This document shows, piece by piece, positions 7,588 to 10,624 of a stretch of 10,624 nt of DNA. The translations under genes and the position numbers were made by a program. The stretch is taken from NCBI GenBank assembly GCA_016284485.1, contig JAEEOX010000075.1:1-10624 (forward strand), in the 5' to 3' direction. Position 1 is the first letter of the stretch, and each line of letters opens with the position of its first letter. The notes beneath the pieces are model-generated. The model saw only the letters and a list, made by a program, of their open reading frames with translations, ran no database searches and had not been told where the DNA came from. This DNA is from Bacillota bacterium. GTDB taxonomy: Bacteria; Bacillota; Clostridia; Peptostreptococcales; Anaerovoracaceae.

Positions 7588-9477
7588 TTATGCGTCAGCT
7601 TCCTCAGCCTTGTGAGCCTCGATGATCTTCTGTGCATTGGCTGCAGGTACTTCCTGGTAGCGGTCGAACTCCATGGTGAAGGAGCCTCTGGCCTGAGTCA
7701 TGGACCTGAGCGCGATGGCGTAATCGAAGAGCTCAGCCTGAGGTGCCTCTGCGTGGAGCAGCTGGCCTCCGCCGATCTGGGGATCCATACCCATTACGAC
7801 GCCTCTTCTTGTGGGAAGGTCGCCCATGACGGATCCTACATACTCGTCCGGAACAAGGATGTTCAGCTTCATGATGGGTTCAAGCAGGCAGGGCTTAGCC
7901 TCGACGATACCCTTCTTGAATGCCAGTGATGCGGCTGTCTTGAAGGCGTTTTCGTTGGAGTCTACCGGGTGGTATGAACCGTCATAGAGGACTGCCTTGA
8001 CGTTCTGTACCTTGCATCCTGCAAGGGGACCCTTTTCCATGCACTCGAGAAGTCCCTTCTCAACTGCGGGCACGTACTGCTTGGGTACTGATCCTCCGAA
8101 GAGCTCTTCTGAGAACTCGAACTCCTGCTCAGAGGGTGAGAATCTGATATGAACGTCTCCGTACTGTCCGGAACCACCGGTCTGCTTCTTGTGCTTGCCC
8201 TGTACGTCGGATGTTCCCTTGATGGTCTCGCGGTAAGCGATCTTCTGAGGAACTACGTTGACGGCAACACCGTACTTATCCTTAAGCTTGGAAAGAGCGA
8301 TGGCGAGCTGGATCTCTCCCTGGCCGCCGATAAGAGTCTGTCTGGTCTCCTTGTTTCTCTGAAGTACCAGTGACGGGTCTTCTTCCATGAGCTTCTGGAA
8401 TCCGGAGGAAAGCTTGTCGTCAGCACCCTTGTCAACAGGAACGATGGCCTGATACAGAGTGGGCTGCGGGAAAGCGATAGGATCGAGGACCACTTCGTTG
8501 TTCTTCTCGGAAAGTGTGTCGCCTGTCTTGGTGAACTGGAGCTTGCCGAGAGCGACGATGTCGCCTGCAACTGCTGTGGGGCACTCGCCCTGTGTCTTGC
8601 CTCTCAGGAAGAACATGGAGCCCAGCTTCTCGTCCTTCTCTGTGGTGTGATTGTAGAGGGACATTCCCGGTGTAAGCTTACCGGAAACTACCTTTGCAAG
8701 GGAGATCTTTCCGAGGAAAGCGTCTGCCAGTGTCTTGAATACGAATGCCACGGGACGTCCGTTCTCGTCAACGTCTGCCTTGGGAACTACGTCGATGATC
8801 TTCTGGAGAACTTCCTTGACTCCCTCTCCTGTAAGTGCGGAGCAGGTGAATACCGGGCAGATGTCTCCCTGCTGGATTCCCTTGGACAGTCCTGCGTTGA
8901 ACTGCTCGTCGGTGAACTCTCCGGCGTCGAAGTAGATCTCCATCAGTTCCTCGTCCACCTCAGCGATGGCTTCGGAAACTGCATCTCTGTCGTCCAGTGT
9001 GACCACGGAAGTTCCGAACTTGGCCTGAAGGTCAGCTACGACCTGGTCGACGTTGACGTTGTCCTTATCTATCTTGTTGATTATGAAAAACCTGGGAGCG
9101 TTGTTCTTCTTGCAGGCCAGCCAGGCTTTCTCTGTTCCTACCTGGACTCCGGAAGAAGCATCCACCAGAATTGCAGCTGCCTCAGCTGCTCTCAGTGCAC
9201 CCTGGACTTCACCGGCAAAATCGAAAAATCCCGGAGTGTCGAGGAAGTTGATCTTCACCTTGTTGAACTCCACCGGTACGATGGTGGTGTTGATGGAATA
9301 TCCCTTTTCGATCTCCGTCTTGTCATAGTCGGATACTGTCGTTCCGTCCTCGACCTTGCCGAGTCTGGAAATGACGCCTGTCGCCAAGAGCGCAGCATCG
9401 AGGAAAGTGGTCTTGCCGCTTCCGCCGTGGCCGAGCAAAGCAACGTTTCTGATGGTCTCTTTGTTATAGCCTTTCAT
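7588..9477 (-). CDS. Elongation factor G-like translational GTPase (EF-G paralogue, FusA2-like)
   Basis: This 629-residue protein has the full EF-G domain order. The G domain has P-loop GHGGSGKTT (16-24), switch I TTIVP (64-68), DTPGF (80-84), NKID (134-137) and SAL (213-215). Domain II covers about 240-330 and III about 338-415. Domain IV has GGSGQYGDVHIRF (434-446) and the tip segment SYHPVDSNENAFK (501-513). Domain V (about 533-611) includes VMGDLPTRRG. The P-loop GHGGSGKTT, against AHIDAGKTT of canonical EF-G, and Phe in place of the DTPGH histidine mark the EF-G-like paralogue family, whose role is not settled. It is shorter than the usual 690-700 residues because the G' part between NKID and SAL is only about 75 residues long. 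I chose the start at 9477 because AGGAGG lies 9 nt before it and MKGYNKETIRN fits the family. A canonical fusA should exist elsewhere. Confidence 0.92.
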   Translation of the reverse strand: MKGYNKETIRNVALLGHGGSGKTTFLDAALLATGVISRLGKVEDGTTVSDYDKTEIEKGYSINTTIVPVEFNKVKINFLDTPGFFDFAGEVQGALRAAEAAAILVDASSGVQVGTEKAWLACKKNNAPRFFIINKIDKDNVNVDQVVADLQAKFGTSVVTLDDRDAVSEAIAEVDEELMEIYFDAGEFTDEQFNAGLSKGIQQGDICPVFTCSALTGEGVKEVLQKIIDVVPKADVDENGRPVAFVFKTLADAFLGKISLAKVVSGKLTPGMSLYNHTTEKDEKLGSMFFLRGKTQGECPTAVAGDIVALGKLQFTKTGDTLSEKNNEVVLDPIAFPQPTLYQAIVPVDKGADDKLSSGFQKLMEEDPSLVLQRNKETRQTLIGGQGEIQLAIALSKLKDKYGVAVNVVPQKIAYRETIKGTSDVQGKHKKQTGGSGQYGDVHIRFSPSEQEFEFSEELFGGSVPKQYVPAVEKGLLECMEKGPLAGCKVQNVKAVLYDGSYHPVDSNENAFKTAASLAFKKGIVEAKPCLLEPIMKLNILVPDEYVGSVMGDLPTRRGVVMGMDPQIGGGQLLHAEAPQAELFDYAIALRSMTQARGSFTMEFDRYQEVPAANAQKIIEAHKAEEADA

Positions 9478-9513
9478 ATATGTTTTCCTCCTGAAATAAT
9501 ATACCTTTGTGAC

Positions 9514-9535
9514 GGTGTGTTGACCGACACACACC
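9514..9535 (-). promoter_or_regulatory. Stem-loop at the 5' end of the EF-G-like mRNA
   Basis: On the minus strand GGTGTGT (9529-9535) and ACACACC (9514-9520) form a 7-bp stem with an 8-nt loop. The predicted transcription start is about 9537, so the hairpin would sit at the extreme 5' end. Such 5' hairpins often stabilise mRNA. It does not overlap the ribosome binding site. Confidence 0.55.
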
Positions 9536-9543
9536 TAAACTAG

Positions 9544-9572
9544 ATTATATCAAAGCGTTTGGCTATTATCAA
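9544..9572 (-). promoter_or_regulatory. Strong sigma-A type promoter of the EF-G-like gene
   Basis: The minus strand has TTGATA (-35, 9567-9572), a 17-bp spacer and a perfect TATAAT (-10, 9544-9549) with an upstream TG giving an extended -10. The leader is about 60 nt to the ATG at 9477. This is the best promoter in the window and suggests high constitutive expression. Confidence 0.9.
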
Positions 9573-9656
9573 TGCTTTTTTATTGGAAGAAAAGCCTCCC
9601 ACCTATGTTATCAGCGCAAAACACGAAATCCTCCATTCACACTGACCTCCCTGCGC

Positions 9657-9691
9657 AAAAAATCAAAAGAGCCCCGCCTCAGCGGGGCTCT
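9657..9691 (-). terminator. Rho-independent terminator of asnS
   Basis: On the minus strand AGAGCCCCGC (9682-9691), loop TGAG and GCGGGGCTCT (9668-9677) give a perfect 10-bp stem, followed by a T-rich tail reaching 9657. It starts 12 nt after the asnS stop. Confidence 0.95.
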
Positions 9692-9703
9692 TCCGTCTGT
9701 CAA

Positions 9704-10624
9704 TTAATACTCTGCGTTCTTGGGTGTTCTGGGGAAGGGCTGCACGTCGCGGATGTTTTCCACGCCGGTAAGGTACATGATGATCCTGTCGAAGCCCAGG
9801 CCGTAGCCGGAGTGCTGGACTCCGCCGTACTTCCTCAGGTTCAGGTACCACCAGTAATCCTCCTCGTTCATGCCCAGGCTCTTGATGCGGTCGGTGAGGA
9901 TGTCGAGTCTCTCCTCTCTCTGGGAGCCGCCGATTATCTCGCCCACGCCGGGAACCAGGCAGTCGCAGGCAGCAACGGTCTTGCCGTCGTCGTTCAGCCT
10001 CATGTAGAAGGCCTTGATGTCCTTGGGATAGTCGGTAACGAAGATGGGTTTTTTGAAGATCTCTTCGGTCAGGTATCTCTCGTGCTCGGTCTGGAGGTCG
10101 ATGCCCCACTCAACGGGGTACTGGAACTCCTTGCCGGAGGCCTTGAGGAGCTCAACCGCCCTGGTGTAGGGAACTCTCTCGAACTCGGATTCCAGGATGT
10201 GGTTCAGTCTCTCGAAAAGTCCCTTGTCCACGAATTTGTTGAAGAACTCCATCTCCTCGGGAGCGTTCTCCAGGGTGAAGCTGATGATGTACTTGATCAT
10301 GTCCTCCATGACCTTCATGTCGCCTTCCAGGTCGCAGAAAGCCATCTCGGGCTCGATCATCCAGAACTCGGATGCGTGCCTGGTGGTGTTGGAGTTTTCC
10401 GCCCTGAAGGTAGGTCCGAAGGTGTATACGTCTCTGAATGCCAGGGCAAAGATCTCCGCCTCCAGCTGACCGGACACGGACAGGTTCACGGACTTGCCGA
10501 AGAAATCCTTGGTGAAATCGATCTTGCCGTCCTCGGTCCTGGGAACGTTGTCCAGATCCAGGGTGGTCCCCCTGAACATCTCGCCGGCACCCTCAGCGTC
10601 TGAGCCTGTGATGATGGGTGTGTG
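9704..10624 (-). CDS. asnS: Asparaginyl-tRNA synthetase, C-terminal part (N-terminus outside the window)
   Basis: The frame is open through the right edge and gives 306 C-terminal residues of a class II synthetase that charges tRNA-Asn with asparagine. The visible start HTPIITGSDAEGAGEMF is the conserved AsnRS segment after motif 1. Motif 2 is at 73-91 of the visible part (FRAE, then RHASEFWMIEPE). Motif 3 is GLGFDRIIMYLTG (275-287), and the end NIRDVQPFPRTPKNAEY is the typical AsnRS/AspRS tail. GAGE and FWMIEPE with the PFPRTP ending favour AsnRS over AspRS. About 150-160 residues, including the OB-fold anticodon-binding domain, should lie beyond the edge. The ATG at 10579 is internal, not the start. 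The stop is TAA at 9704-9706, directly before a strong terminator. Confidence 0.97.
   Translation of the reverse strand, partial: HTPIITGSDAEGAGEMFRGTTLDLDNVPRTEDGKIDFTKDFFGKSVNLSVSGQLEAEIFALAFRDVYTFGPTFRAENSNTTRHASEFWMIEPEMAFCDLEGDMKVMEDMIKYIISFTLENAPEEMEFFNKFVDKGLFERLNHILESEFERVPYTRAVELLKASGKEFQYPVEWGIDLQTEHERYLTEEIFKKPIFVTDYPKDIKAFYMRLNDDGKTVAACDCLVPGVGEIIGGSQREERLDILTDRIKSLGMNEEDYWWYLNLRKYGGVQHSGYGLGFDRIIMYLTGVENIRDVQPFPRTPKNAEY

Noticed and set aside
9478..9534. Upstream in-frame ATG adding 19 residues to the EF-G-like protein
   Set aside because: It would lie only a few bases from the predicted transcription start, inside the leader hairpin and without an RBS. The ATG at 9477 has AGGAGG and a family-like N-terminus.
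8647..10603. Plus-strand frames opposite the EF-G-like and asnS genes (8647-9543, 9572-10603)
   Set aside because: Antisense shadows of well-recognised conserved proteins, without own motifs or ribosome binding sites.
1..10624. tRNA, rRNA, insertion sequence or phage genes
   Set aside because: No transposase, integrase, terminal inverted repeats or recognisable RNA gene was seen on either strand.

Overview
The window comes from a Gram-positive anaerobe, most likely a member of the Clostridia (Eubacteriales). I infer this from four things: a very long secreted surface protein with Cna-B/SdrD-B type domains, strong AGGAGG ribosome binding sites, a minimal two-gene SufC-SufB iron-sulfur system, and an EF-G paralogue of the kind common in Firmicutes. 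I cannot name a genus. All genes lie on the minus strand, so transcription runs from high to low coordinates. No gene-free stretch exceeds 300 bases; the largest gap, 9478-9703, holds a terminator, a promoter and a leader hairpin.

In transcription order, the right edge carries the C-terminal two thirds of asparaginyl-tRNA synthetase (asnS), closed by a perfect-stem terminator. A near-consensus promoter at 9544-9572 then drives an EF-G-like translational GTPase (7588-9477). It is shorter than usual because the G' part of its GTPase domain is largely missing, and it also ends in a strong terminator. Next comes ridA, an enamine/imine deaminase of the YjgF/RidA family.

A 115-bp gap holds a 14-bp direct repeat, a GC palindrome and an extended -10 box. 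It is followed by the overlapping pair sufC (ATPase) and sufB-like (scaffold), which looks like the minimal SmsC/SmsB form of the SUF iron-sulfur assembly system. This pair ends in a UUCG-loop terminator.

The left half (1-5148) is one open reading frame that leaves the window uninterrupted. It encodes at least 1,716 residues of a secreted, probably wall-anchored, adhesin or pilin-like protein. In order it has a signal peptide, an acidic Thr/Pro repeat linker, a long unassigned region with a dockerin-like calcium loop, DUF11-like beta domains, an SdrD-B-like domain and the start of a Cna-B domain.

The housekeeping genes (asnS, EF-G-like, ridA, sufCB) share no single pathway. Only sufC and sufB form a clear functional unit. 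The most interesting items are the giant surface protein, the putative control region in front of sufCB, and the G'-deleted EF-G paralogue.
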